Shown here in pieces: positions 17,035-26,346 of a stretch of 64,000 nucleotides of DNA (the first letter of the stretch is position 1; each line of letters opens with the position of its first letter). A program made the translations under genes and the position numbers. The notes below the pieces were generated by a model that was not told the DNA's origin, ran no database searches, and was given only the letters and a program-made list of their open reading frames with translations. The stretch is from positions 124,001 to 188,000 of the forward strand of contig NZ_JALBGC010000002.1 in NCBI RefSeq assembly GCF_022631375.1, given 5' to 3'. The stretch comes from Hymenobacter cyanobacteriorum (GTDB lineage Bacteria > Bacteroidota > Bacteroidia > Cytophagales > Hymenobacteraceae).

Positions 17035-20000
17035 CTACACCGCCGGGGCCGGCGGAATCCATTGGCTGATGGAGGGCTCGGTGCGGCCGTTCGGCCCCTC
17101 AAACACTTCGTAGTTGAGGGTGTACACGCTGCGGTCGAGGCCCACGGTGAGCTTGTCGGCGGCCATGCGCGGGGTCGTCACCAGCAGCTCGCCGTCGGGC
17201 GTGTAGATGGTGAGGCGGTAGTCTTCGGGCCGGCGGCCGGCCCCCTGGCGCGCCAGCACGTAGAGGTAGCCCTTGCCTTCCACGGCCAGGTCGAGGTACT
17301 GCGTGCCCTTGGGCTGATTGAGCGCGAGGGTGCTGATTTTCTGGTCGGGCTGCTGCGGGTCGCGGAAATACGGCACGGGGTTGCCGTGCAGGTCGAAGGC
17401 CTGCACGCGCTGGTTTTCCAGCACCAGCACGGCCCCGTCGAGCCCGATGGCCAGCGCGCTGGGGTTGAGCAGCAGCCCTTCGCGCACGCCTTCGCCCGAA
17501 GCCAGGCTGGCTTTGGGAGCCTCGTCGTTGGGGCGGGCCGCGGCCGGCAGCCGGCACATGAACAGCTTGGCCGTGCCGTAGGACAGGCCCAGCACCCAGC
17601 CCTGCGGATGCACCACGTACCGGTCGAGCTTGACGGGGAAGCAGCCCCAGCTTTCGTCGGAGCCGGCCGCGAACACGGGCGGCACCACCTGCCGGGCCAC
17701 TTCATCGAAAGCCGGGCGCAGCCGCCGCAGGTGAAACTCGCCGTTGGGCAAGCCCTCGATGAAGAAGTTGCGGCCCTCGCCCTCGTCCGAAGTGCCCAGG
17801 TCGTAGAGCAGGCCCGGCGGCTGGCTGTAGCCCACCGGGGCGGCCGCATAGCCCCGCTCGGGGTCTTCGAGAATGGAAATGCTCTGGAGCGCGTACAGGG
17901 CCTCGTTCGTCGGCGGGCCGGCCGGGTTGGTGTCGCGGGGCAGGTTCAGGCCGGTAGCCTGCCAGCAGTAGCCCAGCGCGGCCGGGGCCTGGGCCAGCGT
18001 GATGCTAAGGTGGCGCAGCACCTGGTGGCGGGCATCGGTGGGGGTGGCCGGGGTGGCGGTGGGAGCGAGGGCATCGGCCAGCCACACGTGCCGGCCGTGC
18101 TGGTAGGCCAGCTTGGCCAGGTGCGTGTACACGGAGGCCGTCGTGAGCGGAATGGCGTTTTCCGTCACCCGCAGGTCGGGCACGCGCAGCAGGGCGTCGG
18201 CATTGCCTTCGGCCCGCAGCCAGCCTGATTCGCCCTGGCCCGCCTGCCAGCCGTTGGCGGCGTACATAAACACGAAGACTTTCAGCCGGCCCCCGCCCGG
18301 CACGTCGCGGAAGAGCACCCGAATGGGCTCGCTACGCGGCCGGCCGTCCAGCACGCCTTCCATTAGTTGGGTGGTGGCGCTTTTGTCGTAGGTCACCAGC
18401 ACGCGGTAGCGCCGGGCCAGCGACGGAAACTTGTGGAAGCGCAGGTCTGGGGTCAGCTCCACCTCCAGGTCGATGGCCCGGCCGATGTCGGTGCGGTAGC
18501 AGAAGGGCGACTGCAGGATGGCGACGGTGGTCTGGGCCAGGCTCGCCACCGTGACCACCGCTCCGAACACCTGAAAGGCCAGGCCCACGAACGGAATAGC
18601 CCGGGCGGCGGCTCCTTCGGTGGCCTTTTGGGCAATAAACTTCTTCAGGCCGGTTTTCAGCAGCAGCGGCCCGAGGGCGTTGCTTACCTGTAGCAGCGGA
18701 ATTTCCGAGTTGCCCCGCCGGTTGATTTCCTTGCCGGTGAAGGCACCGACCACCCCGGCCCCAACGGCCAGAATGCTGTAAAACACCGGCTTATTTTTGA
18801 TAATCCGGTTCACCACGGCCGAATCGGCAATGGCCGAGCCCAGGGTGAGAACGAGCAAGGGCAGCGCCAGCTCCATGCACGCGGTCATCAGCACCCCCGC
18901 CCCGCACACGTCTTCGTCGTACTCGCCGGTGCCCAAGCCACCCGTTAGCAGGCGAATGGCCTGGGCGCCTTTGGGTATTGGAATGCGCAGCACGATGGGG
19001 TCGGACTGCACCGGAATCCCGCACATCATGTTGACGGGCGGCAGGATGTCCAGAAATTTCTTGGTCTTGTTGCGCTGAAAGGCATTGGGCACCCAGCCGG
19101 GCAGCTGGTCGTCCCAGTCGGGCGGCGTCATCGGCTGGCCGGCCCCGTCCAGAAACTGCACGTAGGCCCCCAGGTGCCGCAGCCAGTGGTTGGTGCAGGT
19201 CACGTGCAGTGTGCCGTCGTACTGGTCGTTGCATTCGTTGCGCAGGTCCAGGTCGTACACCGGCCGGGTGCTGCCGTCGTCGGTGCGCAGGTGCAGCGCG
19301 GCGCTGGCGTTGTCGCCCAGGCCTTGGCCCTGGCACCGCCAGGTCAGCGCGGTGCGGTCCTCACTTAGTTCAAACCGGGCCTGCACGGCCGCGTCGGGTT
19401 GGCCGGCAGTGCTTTTCTGGTTCACCTCCACCGTCGAACCAGTTCCATGCGGCGCGGCGGCGGGCACCAAGGGCACCCGAAACAGCCCCTGCGGGTAGCT
19501 GGCCGTCACGATGAGCAGCACGAGCCGGCCCGCCGCGAAACTGGCCGCCAGCTCGGGCGTGAGGCGGGTGGCGGCGGGCTGCTGTTCATCGTACCACAGG
19601 CCCTCGGCCTGCCAGCGGCCTTCGGCACTGCGTGGGGCCGACTCGTAGCGCACACGCGGGTCGATAGCCAGCCCGGCGCTGGGCGTCAGGTTCGAAAGGC
19701 TCCACTTGAAGGCGTGGCTGGCCCCGGTGGCCCGCAGCATGGCCTCGCCGGTGGCGTGGCGCTCGGGCTGCTCCTGGCCCACGGTGCCGGGCTGCACCGT
19801 CCACTGCTGGCCCCGCAGAAACTGGCAGTCCTTCACTTCTTTCAGGGCCAGCCGCAGCGGGCCCACCAGGGCAGCTTTCACGGCGGGGACCAGCTCGTCC
19901 GAGAACAGCAGCACGGGCGGGTCGCCGGGGTTTTCACCCGGCGTCGTCATCTGCCGGCGGGCGCCGTCGGGCCCGGGTTCGTCCAGCACCGGCACGCTTT

Positions 20001-20625
20001 TCTTCCACGCGGCCCCCAGCTTGCCAATGGTATCGGGCAGCACCATGCCGTCGTAGCCAATGGCATCCTCAATAATATCCAGGATATAGGCGGGGACTTC
20101 CCCTTCGTTTTCCTGGCTGAGGTTGAGCAGCTCCGGGTGCTTGAAGAGCAGGGCGATGGCCGTATCCAGGTGCGACTGATTGGCCGTCCGCAGGGTCGGC
20201 CCCGTGGTCCGACGCAGCCGATAGCGCCGGAAGTCGGGCAGCTCCCCCGCGTCGTCTTCGGCGGCCGCGGCAGCCTCGGCGCGCTCGGCTTCGTGCCGGG
20301 CCCGGGCCGCCGCGCGCCCGGCGGCCGGCACATGAATTTTCATGGCCAGCAGCTGCCGGGCCGGTTGGCCGTGGGCCGCCGTCAGGGCCGGAGCCGTCAC
20401 GTAGAGGAGGCTGGGCCGGGTGCCGGGCAGCTCCAGCTGGTCGATGTAGTGCGTGAGGTCGGGCGGGGGCGGGCTGCCGAAGGCTTCGGTAGGCTGCTGC
20501 CCGGCCCGCAAGCGAGTGGCCGGCGAGTGCGGCAGCAGGGCATAGTCGCGCAGGTTGGCGTGTAGCAGCAGGCCGCGTTGCTCCGGCACGTGCGGCAGGC
20601 TGAAATGCAGGGTTCGTTTTTCCAT
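17035..20625 (-). CDS. 1196-residue protein, hydrophobic core and propeller-like C-terminus
   Basis: Starts at ATG 20625 (MEKRTLHFSLPHVPEQRG). No signal peptide. Residues about 1-560 are mixed and strand-rich, with an Ala/Glu-rich helix near 105-125. Around residues 600-730 three hydrophobic segments appear (CMELALPLLVLTLGSAIA, FYSILAVGAGVVGAFTG, AIPFVGLAFQVFGAVVTVA), an arrangement seen in membrane-inserting proteins. The C-terminal 250 residues contain repeats resembling NHL or other beta-propeller blades (LNPSALAIGLDGAVLVLENQ, TQYLDLAVEGKGYLYVLA, DYRLTIYTPDGELLV). I do not recognise the family. It is transcribed ahead of the pentapeptide protein with only 57 bases between, so the two probably work together. 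Membrane insertion or a toxin-like delivery role is inference only. Confidence 0.8.
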   Translation of the reverse strand: MEKRTLHFSLPHVPEQRGLLLHANLRDYALLPHSPATRLRAGQQPTEAFGSPPPPDLTHYIDQLELPGTRPSLLYVTAPALTAAHGQPARQLLAMKIHVPAAGRAAARARHEAERAEAAAAAEDDAGELPDFRRYRLRRTTGPTLRTANQSHLDTAIALLFKHPELLNLSQENEGEVPAYILDIIEDAIGYDGMVLPDTIGKLGAAWKKSVPVLDEPGPDGARRQMTTPGENPGDPPVLLFSDELVPAVKAALVGPLRLALKEVKDCQFLRGQQWTVQPGTVGQEQPERHATGEAMLRATGASHAFKWSLSNLTPSAGLAIDPRVRYESAPRSAEGRWQAEGLWYDEQQPAATRLTPELAASFAAGRLVLLIVTASYPQGLFRVPLVPAAAPHGTGSTVEVNQKSTAGQPDAAVQARFELSEDRTALTWRCQGQGLGDNASAALHLRTDDGSTRPVYDLDLRNECNDQYDGTLHVTCTNHWLRHLGAYVQFLDGAGQPMTPPDWDDQLPGWVPNAFQRNKTKKFLDILPPVNMMCGIPVQSDPIVLRIPIPKGAQAIRLLTGGLGTGEYDEDVCGAGVLMTACMELALPLLVLTLGSAIADSAVVNRIIKNKPVFYSILAVGAGVVGAFTGKEINRRGNSEIPLLQVSNALGPLLLKTGLKKFIAQKATEGAAARAIPFVGLAFQVFGAVVTVASLAQTTVAILQSPFCYRTDIGRAIDLEVELTPDLRFHKFPSLARRYRVLVTYDKSATTQLMEGVLDGRPRSEPIRVLFRDVPGGGRLKVFVFMYAANGWQAGQGESGWLRAEGNADALLRVPDLRVTENAIPLTTASVYTHLAKLAYQHGRHVWLADALAPTATPATPTDARHQVLRHLSITLAQAPAALGYCWQATGLNLPRDTNPAGPPTNEALYALQSISILEDPERGYAAAPVGYSQPPGLLYDLGTSDEGEGRNFFIEGLPNGEFHLRRLRPAFDEVARQVVPPVFAAGSDESWGCFPVKLDRYVVHPQGWVLGLSYGTAKLFMCRLPAAARPNDEAPKASLASGEGVREGLLLNPSALAIGLDGAVLVLENQRVQAFDLHGNPVPYFRDPQQPDQKISTLALNQPKGTQYLDLAVEGKGYLYVLARQGAGRRPEDYRLTIYTPDGELLVTTPRMAADKLTVGLDRSVYTLNYEVFEGPNGRTEPSISQWIPPAPAV

Positions 20626-21059
20626 TAGCTGAGGTTAGGCAGGTTGTCGACGCAAACCTTTGCCCGTGCTTGCCCAGCCACCAAAAACCGAGCATAGACA
20701 AAGTATGGACAGTTTTCGCAATTGCCTGACTGCCAATCGAATTTTTTATCTGGCAGCTTTGGCACAAACTGGGATTGAAATTGCCGCCGGCTGCCGGGCG
20801 GCCCCGGTAGCGGCCCGCAGGCGAGTTATTGCAAGGAGCCGCGGACGAATGTAAACGACCCCAATGGCAGTGGCCGCCGGGCCGCCGTGCGGCTTCGAAG
20901 CAGCTCCGGAACAATTTGGCGTGAAGGTGATGCCGGCTGTTGCTGGTTGCCACAACAGAAGACAGAAGAAATGCTCGTCCTTCGCCGGCCTTCCTCGCCC
21001 AAACCCGAATAAAAAACCGACCCCGGGCCTGAGCGAATCAGCCGTGTACTTTTACCGCC
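20626..21059. other. Divergent intergenic region
   Basis: 434 bases between the giant-protein operon and the GH92 gene. It carries the promoter candidate at 20653-20685. Near the GH92 start there is TACTTTTA at 21047-21054, which is close to the -7 consensus but only five bases before the ATG. Nothing else was recognised. Confidence 0.5.
20653..20685 (-). promoter_or_regulatory. Putative promoter of the giant-protein operon
   Basis: On the minus strand TTTG (20682-20685) is followed after 21 bases by AAGGTTTG (20653-20660), one base off TAnnTTTG. The start codon at 20625 is 27 bases further on. Confidence 0.4.
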
Positions 21060-23348
21060 ATGATGACAAGATGTACCCTGATTTTTCTGGCCGGCGCGGG
21101 GCTGCTGGCCGCCGGCCCGGCCCGGGCCCAAACGGTCGATTTGGTGGATTGGGTGAACCCGCTGGTGGGCACCGACTCGAAGCCCAGCCTCTCGAACGGC
21201 AATACCTACCCCGACATTTCACGGCCCTGGGGCATGAATTCCTGGACGCCGCAGACCGGCAAAATGGGCGACGGCTGGCAGTACAGCTACGGGGCCGATA
21301 AAATCCGGGGCTTCAAGCAGACGCACCAGCCCTCGCCCTGGATGAACGACTACGGGCAGTTCGTGCTCATGCCCCTCACCGGCAAGCTGCGCTTTGCCGA
21401 GGACGACCGGGCCAGCTGGTTTTCGCACAAGGCCGAAACCGCCACGCCCTACTATTACCGCGTGTACTTGGCCGACCACGACGTGACCACCGAGCTGGCC
21501 CCCACCGAGCGGGCGGCGCGCTTCCGCTTCACCTTCCCCCAAACCGATAGCGCCTACGTGGTGCTCGATGCCCTCGACAAAGGCTCGATGGTGAAGCTGT
21601 TGCCCGCCGAGAACAAGATTATCGGCTACACCACCAAGAACCGGGGCGGCGTGCCGGCCAACTTCCGCAACTACTTCGTGGTGCAGTTCGACCGGCCCTT
21701 TGCTAACACCCACGTTTTCAAGGACAAGGTGCTGGACGCCGCCGCCCTGGAGGCCACGGCCGCCCACGTGGGCGCGGTGCTGGGTTTCAAAACGAAGAAG
21801 GGCGAGCAGGTGCAGTGCCGGGTGGCCTCGTCGTTCATCAGCGCCGAGCAGGCCGAGCGCAACCTGAACGAAATCGGCACCGACGACTTCGAAACCGTGA
21901 AGCAGAAGGGCCGCGCCGCCTGGAACGCCGCGCTGGGCCGGGTGCAGGCCGAAGGCGGCACCGATGCCCAGATGCGCACATTCTACTCGTGCCTCTACCG
22001 TTCGCTGCTGTTTCCGCGCAAGTTTTACGAGTTGGATGCGGCCGGGCAGCCGGTGCACTACAGCCCCTACAACGGCGAGGTGAAGCCTGGGTTTATGTAC
22101 ACCGACACGGGGTTCTGGGACACATTCCGGGCGCTGTTTCCTTTCCTGAACCTGGTGTACCCCGACGTGAACACCGAGATTCAGCAGGGCCTGGCCAATG
22201 CCTACCGCGAAAGCGGCTGGCTGCCCGAGTGGGGCAGTCCCGGCCTGCGCAATGTGATGGTGGGCAACAACTCGGCCTCGGTGGTGGCCGACGCTTATCT
22301 GAAAGGCGTGCGCGGGGCCGACGCACAGATGCTCTACGAAGCCCTGACCCACGGGGCCAACAACGCCGGCCCGCTCACGGCCGTGGGCCGCGCCGGCGTG
22401 GCCTACTACAACAAGCTCGGCTACGTGCCTTACGACGTGAAAATCAACGAAAATGCGGCTCGCACGCTCGAATACGCCTACGACGACTTCGCCATTGCCC
22501 AGATGGGCCGGGCGCTGGGCCGGCCCAAAAAGGAAGTGGAGCTCTACGAAAAGCGCAGCCAGAACTACCGCAACCTCTTCGACCCCAAAGTGGGCCTGAT
22601 GCGCGGCCGCAACCAGAACGGCACGTTCCAGACGCCGTTCAACCCCTTTAAGTGGGGCGACGCTTTCACGGAGGGCAACAGCTGGCACTACACGTGGTCG
22701 GTGTTTCACGACGTGCAGGGGCTGATGGATTTGATGGGCGGCCGCAAGCCCTTCGTGGCCACGCTGGACACGGTTTTCCGGCTGCCGCCCACTTTCGACG
22801 ACTCGTATTACGGTGAGGTCATCCACGAAATCAAGGAGATGCAGATTGCCGACATGGGCCAGTACGCCCACGGCAACCAGCCGGTGCAGCACCTGCTCTA
22901 CCTCTACGCCTATGCCGGCCAGCCCTGGAAAACCCAATACTGGGTGCGCGAGGCCCTGAACCGCCTCTACAAGCCCACGCCCGACGGCTACTGCGGCGAC
23001 GAAGACAACGGCCAGACCTCGGCCTGGTACGTGTTTTCGGCCCTGGGCTTCTACCCCGTGTGCCCGGCTACTGACCAGTACGTGCTGGGCGCGCCGCTTT
23101 TCCCGAAGGTGACGCTGCACCTGCCCGCCGGCAAAAACGTGGTGCTGAACGCGCCGCAGAACTCGGCCGCCAACCGCTACGTGGGCGCGCTGCGGCTCAA
23201 CGGGCAGGCGTACGGGCGCAACTGGCTCAGCCACGCGGCGCTGGTGCAGGGGGCGACGCTGGATTTTGAGATGGTGCCCGCGCCAAATACCGGGCGCGGC
23301 ACCGCGCCCGCCGATGCGCCGTTCTCCGTGTCGAAGCCGCGCCGGTAA
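21060..23348 (+). CDS. GH92 family alpha-mannosidase (secreted)
   Basis: 762 residues from ATG 21060 (a second ATG follows at once). Residues 1-24 are a signal peptide ending ARA. The N-terminal beta-sandwich starts VDLVDWVNPLVGTDSKPSLS and contains NTYPDISRPWGMNSWTPQ and GFKQTHQPSPWMNDYG. The (alpha/alpha)6 domain has TDTGFWDTFRALFPFLNLVYP, GWLPEWGSPG, FTEGNSWHYTWSVFHDVQGL and CGDEDNGQTSAWYVFSALGFYPVCP. The last motif carries the catalytic acid and Ca-binding region of GH92. These exo-acting, calcium-dependent enzymes trim alpha-mannosides (usually alpha-1,2) from N-glycans or mannans in the periplasm. No SusC/SusD pair is adjacent, so it is not part of a visible polysaccharide-utilisation locus. 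Confidence 0.95.
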   Translation: MMTRCTLIFLAGAGLLAAGPARAQTVDLVDWVNPLVGTDSKPSLSNGNTYPDISRPWGMNSWTPQTGKMGDGWQYSYGADKIRGFKQTHQPSPWMNDYGQFVLMPLTGKLRFAEDDRASWFSHKAETATPYYYRVYLADHDVTTELAPTERAARFRFTFPQTDSAYVVLDALDKGSMVKLLPAENKIIGYTTKNRGGVPANFRNYFVVQFDRPFANTHVFKDKVLDAAALEATAAHVGAVLGFKTKKGEQVQCRVASSFISAEQAERNLNEIGTDDFETVKQKGRAAWNAALGRVQAEGGTDAQMRTFYSCLYRSLLFPRKFYELDAAGQPVHYSPYNGEVKPGFMYTDTGFWDTFRALFPFLNLVYPDVNTEIQQGLANAYRESGWLPEWGSPGLRNVMVGNNSASVVADAYLKGVRGADAQMLYEALTHGANNAGPLTAVGRAGVAYYNKLGYVPYDVKINENAARTLEYAYDDFAIAQMGRALGRPKKEVELYEKRSQNYRNLFDPKVGLMRGRNQNGTFQTPFNPFKWGDAFTEGNSWHYTWSVFHDVQGLMDLMGGRKPFVATLDTVFRLPPTFDDSYYGEVIHEIKEMQIADMGQYAHGNQPVQHLLYLYAYAGQPWKTQYWVREALNRLYKPTPDGYCGDEDNGQTSAWYVFSALGFYPVCPATDQYVLGAPLFPKVTLHLPAGKNVVLNAPQNSAANRYVGALRLNGQAYGRNWLSHAALVQGATLDFEMVPAPNTGRGTAPADAPFSVSKPRR

Positions 23349-23459
23349 GGGGCGGAGCTGATTTATGAGCAGAGGATGAAGGGGTTGGGTGAATAAAAAA
23401 CCAAATACAGCGCTTTGGCCGTATAGCTCAACCATACTCTCACCCTCAACACTCACCCC

Positions 23460-24161
23460 ATGAACACGAAAACCATCTTCACCGCCCTCGCCCTCACCGT
23501 TGCCTGCTCGGCCCCCGCGTTTGCCCAGGACATGAAAACCAAAGGCGACGACGAAAAGACCAAAACCAAAGCCGACGGCATGACCACCAAAACCAAAATG
23601 GCGGACGACGGCAAAATGAAAGTGAAAGGCAAGTCGGATGCCGGCGATAAAATGAAAGCCAAAACCAAGCCGATGCAAGGCTCCATGGGCATGGGCAAAG
23701 GCGTGATGGTAGGCGGCGCAATGATGACGGCCGACAAGGACATTGTGGACAACGCCATGGGCAGCTCCGACCACACCACGCTGGTGGCCGCCGTGAAAGC
23801 CGCCGGCCTGGTCGAAACCCTGAAAAGCGCCGGCCCCTTCACTGTATTCGCGCCCACCAACGCCGCCTTCGATAAGCTGCCCGCCGGCACCGTGAACTCG
23901 CTGGTGACGCCCGAAATGAAGCCCACGCTCACCAAAATACTGACCTACCACGTGGTGCCCGGTCGCCTGATGGCTTCGGACCTGAAGAATGGCCAAACCC
24001 TGACCACCGTAGAAGGCGAAACCCTGACCGTGATGAAAAGCGGCAACAGCGTGATGCTGAAAGACGCCAAAGGCGGCATGAGCACCGTCACCATCCCCAA
24101 CGTGGCGTCGAGCAACGGCATTACTCACGTAATCGACACGGTTTTGATGCCCGCTAACTAA
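23460..24161 (+). CDS. Secreted fasciclin (FAS1) domain protein
   Basis: 233 residues from ATG 23460. The signal peptide is MNTKTIFTALALTVACSAPAFA. Residues about 25-85 are low-complexity and rich in Lys, Met, Asp and Thr (KTKADGMTTKTKM ... MGMGKG). A single FAS1 domain fills about 90-233: DIVDNAMGSSDHTTLVAAVKAAG, GPFTVFAPTNAAFDKLPAGTV, LTYHVVPGRLMASDL, and closing THVIDTVLMPAN. FAS1 domains mediate adhesion and extracellular-matrix contacts. The protein probably works in the periplasm or outside the cell. It is monocistronic with a strong terminator 26 bases after the stop. Confidence 0.92.
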   Translation: MNTKTIFTALALTVACSAPAFAQDMKTKGDDEKTKTKADGMTTKTKMADDGKMKVKGKSDAGDKMKAKTKPMQGSMGMGKGVMVGGAMMTADKDIVDNAMGSSDHTTLVAAVKAAGLVETLKSAGPFTVFAPTNAAFDKLPAGTVNSLVTPEMKPTLTKILTYHVVPGRLMASDLKNGQTLTTVEGETLTVMKSGNSVMLKDAKGGMSTVTIPNVASSNGITHVIDTVLMPAN

Positions 24162-24186
24162 GCGACTCGCGAAGCTTAAGCAGCCA

Positions 24187-24225
24187 CGAAAAAGGCCCGC
24201 CGGATTGTCCGGCGGGCCTTTTTCG
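24187..24225. terminator. Bidirectional terminator
   Basis: 17-base perfect arms (CGAAAAAGGCCCGCCGG and its complement) around a 5-base loop, T-rich on both strands. It serves the fasciclin gene and the convergent T9SS cargo gene. Confidence 0.9.
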
Positions 24226-24240
24226 TGTTTATGAATTGGA

Positions 24241-24267
24241 AGAAATGCTTCGCTACGCGCGGCATAA
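24241..24267. repeat. Solitary arm of a palindromic repeat
   Basis: AGAAATGCTTCGCTACGCGC plus GGCATAAC reads, on the other strand, as a variant of the family A arm (GTTATGCC ... GCGTAGCGAAGCATTTC). It compares with the degenerate pair at 56190-56293. No second arm was found nearby. Confidence 0.45.
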
Positions 24268-24286
24268 CGCTCGTTTATTTTCCTGA

Positions 24287-26233
24287 TTATTCCAGTAGCA
24301 GGCGTTGGGCCACGGTGCGGCCGTCGGCCAGCGCGAGGCGCACGAGGTACACGCCCGGCGGCAGCGAGGGCAGCGCTAGCAGCGACTGGCCAGCTTCGGC
24401 GGCGGGCTGCTGCCACACCACGCGGCCCACGGCGTCGAGCACGGCGGCGCGGGCAAAGGCGGGGCCGGCTACGCGCACTGCTCCGTGGGCCGGGTTGGGG
24501 TAGAGGGCGAAGGCCGCCGCTTCGGCGGCCGGAGTAGTGGCGGTGGCCACGTTGTTGGTCATCACCGGGCGCATCAGTGGGGCTCCGTATTGCGCCTGGT
24601 AGCGAATGGAATCCCATTGGCCGGTATTGCTGCGGGCGAAGAGGTGGCGCGGCGGAACCGTACTGTTCAGGTCGAGGCCGTAGGGCAGGGTACGGCCGGT
24701 GCTGGGCTGCGAAAAACCTACGTGGAACGTGCCCGAAACGGGGACGGGCTGGTCGAAATCAATCTGAAAGTATTTCCAGCCCGCCGGATAAGCAGCCGGA
24801 ATCACGTAGGTTTTCGAGCGCAGGATGTTGGCATCGTCGGGCAATCCGTTCTTGTCGCCCCACACGCTGATGGTTACCTGGCGGCTGCCCGTGTCATCGG
24901 GTGTAAAAACGGGCACCAGGCGCAGGCCGCGCACAAAGTCGGGCTGGTTCACATCGAAGCGGTAGGCAATGGCCAGCTGTGGGCCGTTGGGGTAGGGCAG
25001 CAGGAACGTGGTGTTTTCCGCCGTGCCATCGTCGTAGGCGTAGTAGTTGTTCAGTTCCACATCGCGGAAGATGGTATCATTGGCGAGGGTGCGCGGAATG
25101 GTTTCGCGCGAGTTCAACGCCAGGGTGTAGCGCAGGCGCTTGGGCGTGGCCGACACGGGCAGCGGCTGGCTGGCCGCCGAGCCGGTAATGGGCGACTGGC
25201 GCGCGTTGCCCGGCACCAGCGTCGAGGTTTGCAGCCAGGAGCCGATGGTGGTGCCGGCCGTCAGGTCACGCACGGTACCCGTTACATCGACCGACAAGGG
25301 CGAAGCCGTGCCGCTCAGGTTGCTCACGTTCACCCCCAGGCGCGGGTTGAGCTCGCTGCTGGGCGGGCTGGCGGCGTTGTACTGCCACACCGGCATGGCC
25401 GTGAAGCGGCGCAACGGGCTGCGCAACCCACCCGAGGGCGAGCTGCCGACCAGGCCCGCGCCGGTGGCCACGTCCGTGAAAGTCGTGTCGGTGAGGCCGC
25501 GGCTGCGGCTCCGGTCAAGCAGCACATAGTCGACGCTGAAAGTGTCGGAATTGCTGCCGGGGTTGCCGCTGGCCACGAAGCGGAACTGGAAGTCGCCGTG
25601 CAGGTACTTGGTCTGGTTCAGGTCGATAACCACCTGGCTGAAGCCGGTACGCCGGCTCACGGCGTTGTAAAACCACTTGCTCTCCCAGGTGCCCGTATTG
25701 GTTTTCACGAATAATTCCAGGCGCACGGGGTTGCCGGGCCGGTTCGACCCCGGCACGGCGGCAATGTTGCCTGCCTGCCAGGCAAAGCTCAGGTACACTT
25801 GGTCGCTGGTGCCCAGGTTACCCAGGTTGATGGGTTGCGAAGTCAGCGAATCGATGGGGCCGTTGAAACTACTGGCCCCGTACACTTGGCCGTTGGCGCG
25901 CAGGCCGTCGAGGGTAGCCGCGCCGCGGGTGGGCGGCAGCAACGCCAGCCGGTTGCTCACGAATGCCCCGCCGCTGGGCAGCCAGTTTTTGGAGCTGGGG
26001 TTGCCCTCGAGCGGGGTCGTAAAATCATCAAAAAACGGCAGGCTGAGCGCCGCCGTGCGGTACTGGGCCTGTAGGGTAGCGCTGGGGGCGTACTGCGCCC
26101 GGCCCGGGTCGGCCGTGAGCGGCCCCGAAGAGAGCACCTGCGCCGTGGCCGGAGCCGCTTGCAGCAGCAACAACAGCAGTGGGGCACATAACAGCGGCAA
26201 CAAGCGGGGCAGCGAGCGGAAAGGTGTCAGCAT
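24287..26233 (-). CDS. Secreted T9SS cargo protein of unknown function
   Basis: 648 residues from ATG 26233. The signal peptide is at about 1-32 (LLCAPLLLLLLQAAPATAQ). The body contains PFFDDFTTPLEGNPSSKNW, which often marks an N-terminal MAM/jelly-roll-like sandwich in Bacteroidota, and QVYLSFAWQAGN, FVKTNTGTWESKWFYNAV and VDYVLLDR. The C-terminal 75 residues are a T9SS type-A sorting domain: FALYPNPAHGAVRVAG, AVLDAVGRVVWQ, LPPGVYLVRLAL. It should be exported by Sec, moved across the outer membrane by the type IX system and attached to the surface. Enzymatic activity is not evident. It lies downstream of the PASTA gene on the same strand, 113 bases apart. Confidence 0.88.
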   Translation of the reverse strand: MLTPFRSLPRLLPLLCAPLLLLLLQAAPATAQVLSSGPLTADPGRAQYAPSATLQAQYRTAALSLPFFDDFTTPLEGNPSSKNWLPSGGAFVSNRLALLPPTRGAATLDGLRANGQVYGASSFNGPIDSLTSQPINLGNLGTSDQVYLSFAWQAGNIAAVPGSNRPGNPVRLELFVKTNTGTWESKWFYNAVSRRTGFSQVVIDLNQTKYLHGDFQFRFVASGNPGSNSDTFSVDYVLLDRSRSRGLTDTTFTDVATGAGLVGSSPSGGLRSPLRRFTAMPVWQYNAASPPSSELNPRLGVNVSNLSGTASPLSVDVTGTVRDLTAGTTIGSWLQTSTLVPGNARQSPITGSAASQPLPVSATPKRLRYTLALNSRETIPRTLANDTIFRDVELNNYYAYDDGTAENTTFLLPYPNGPQLAIAYRFDVNQPDFVRGLRLVPVFTPDDTGSRQVTISVWGDKNGLPDDANILRSKTYVIPAAYPAGWKYFQIDFDQPVPVSGTFHVGFSQPSTGRTLPYGLDLNSTVPPRHLFARSNTGQWDSIRYQAQYGAPLMRPVMTNNVATATTPAAEAAAFALYPNPAHGAVRVAGPAFARAAVLDAVGRVVWQQPAAEAGQSLLALPSLPPGVYLVRLALADGRTVAQRLLLE

Positions 26234-26346
26234 AGGGCTAAGGTTTGGGGAGCTAACGACGGAGGCGGGGTAAAAAGTGCAAGGGGCGCGCGGCCTGCGC
26301 CTCGCGCCCCTTGCGGCGGAACATTGCAGCCGGCCAAAGCGGCCAA

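Noticed and set aside
22093..22326. Antisense ORF in the GH92 gene
   Set aside because: Arg-rich shadow of a GC-rich gene without start context.
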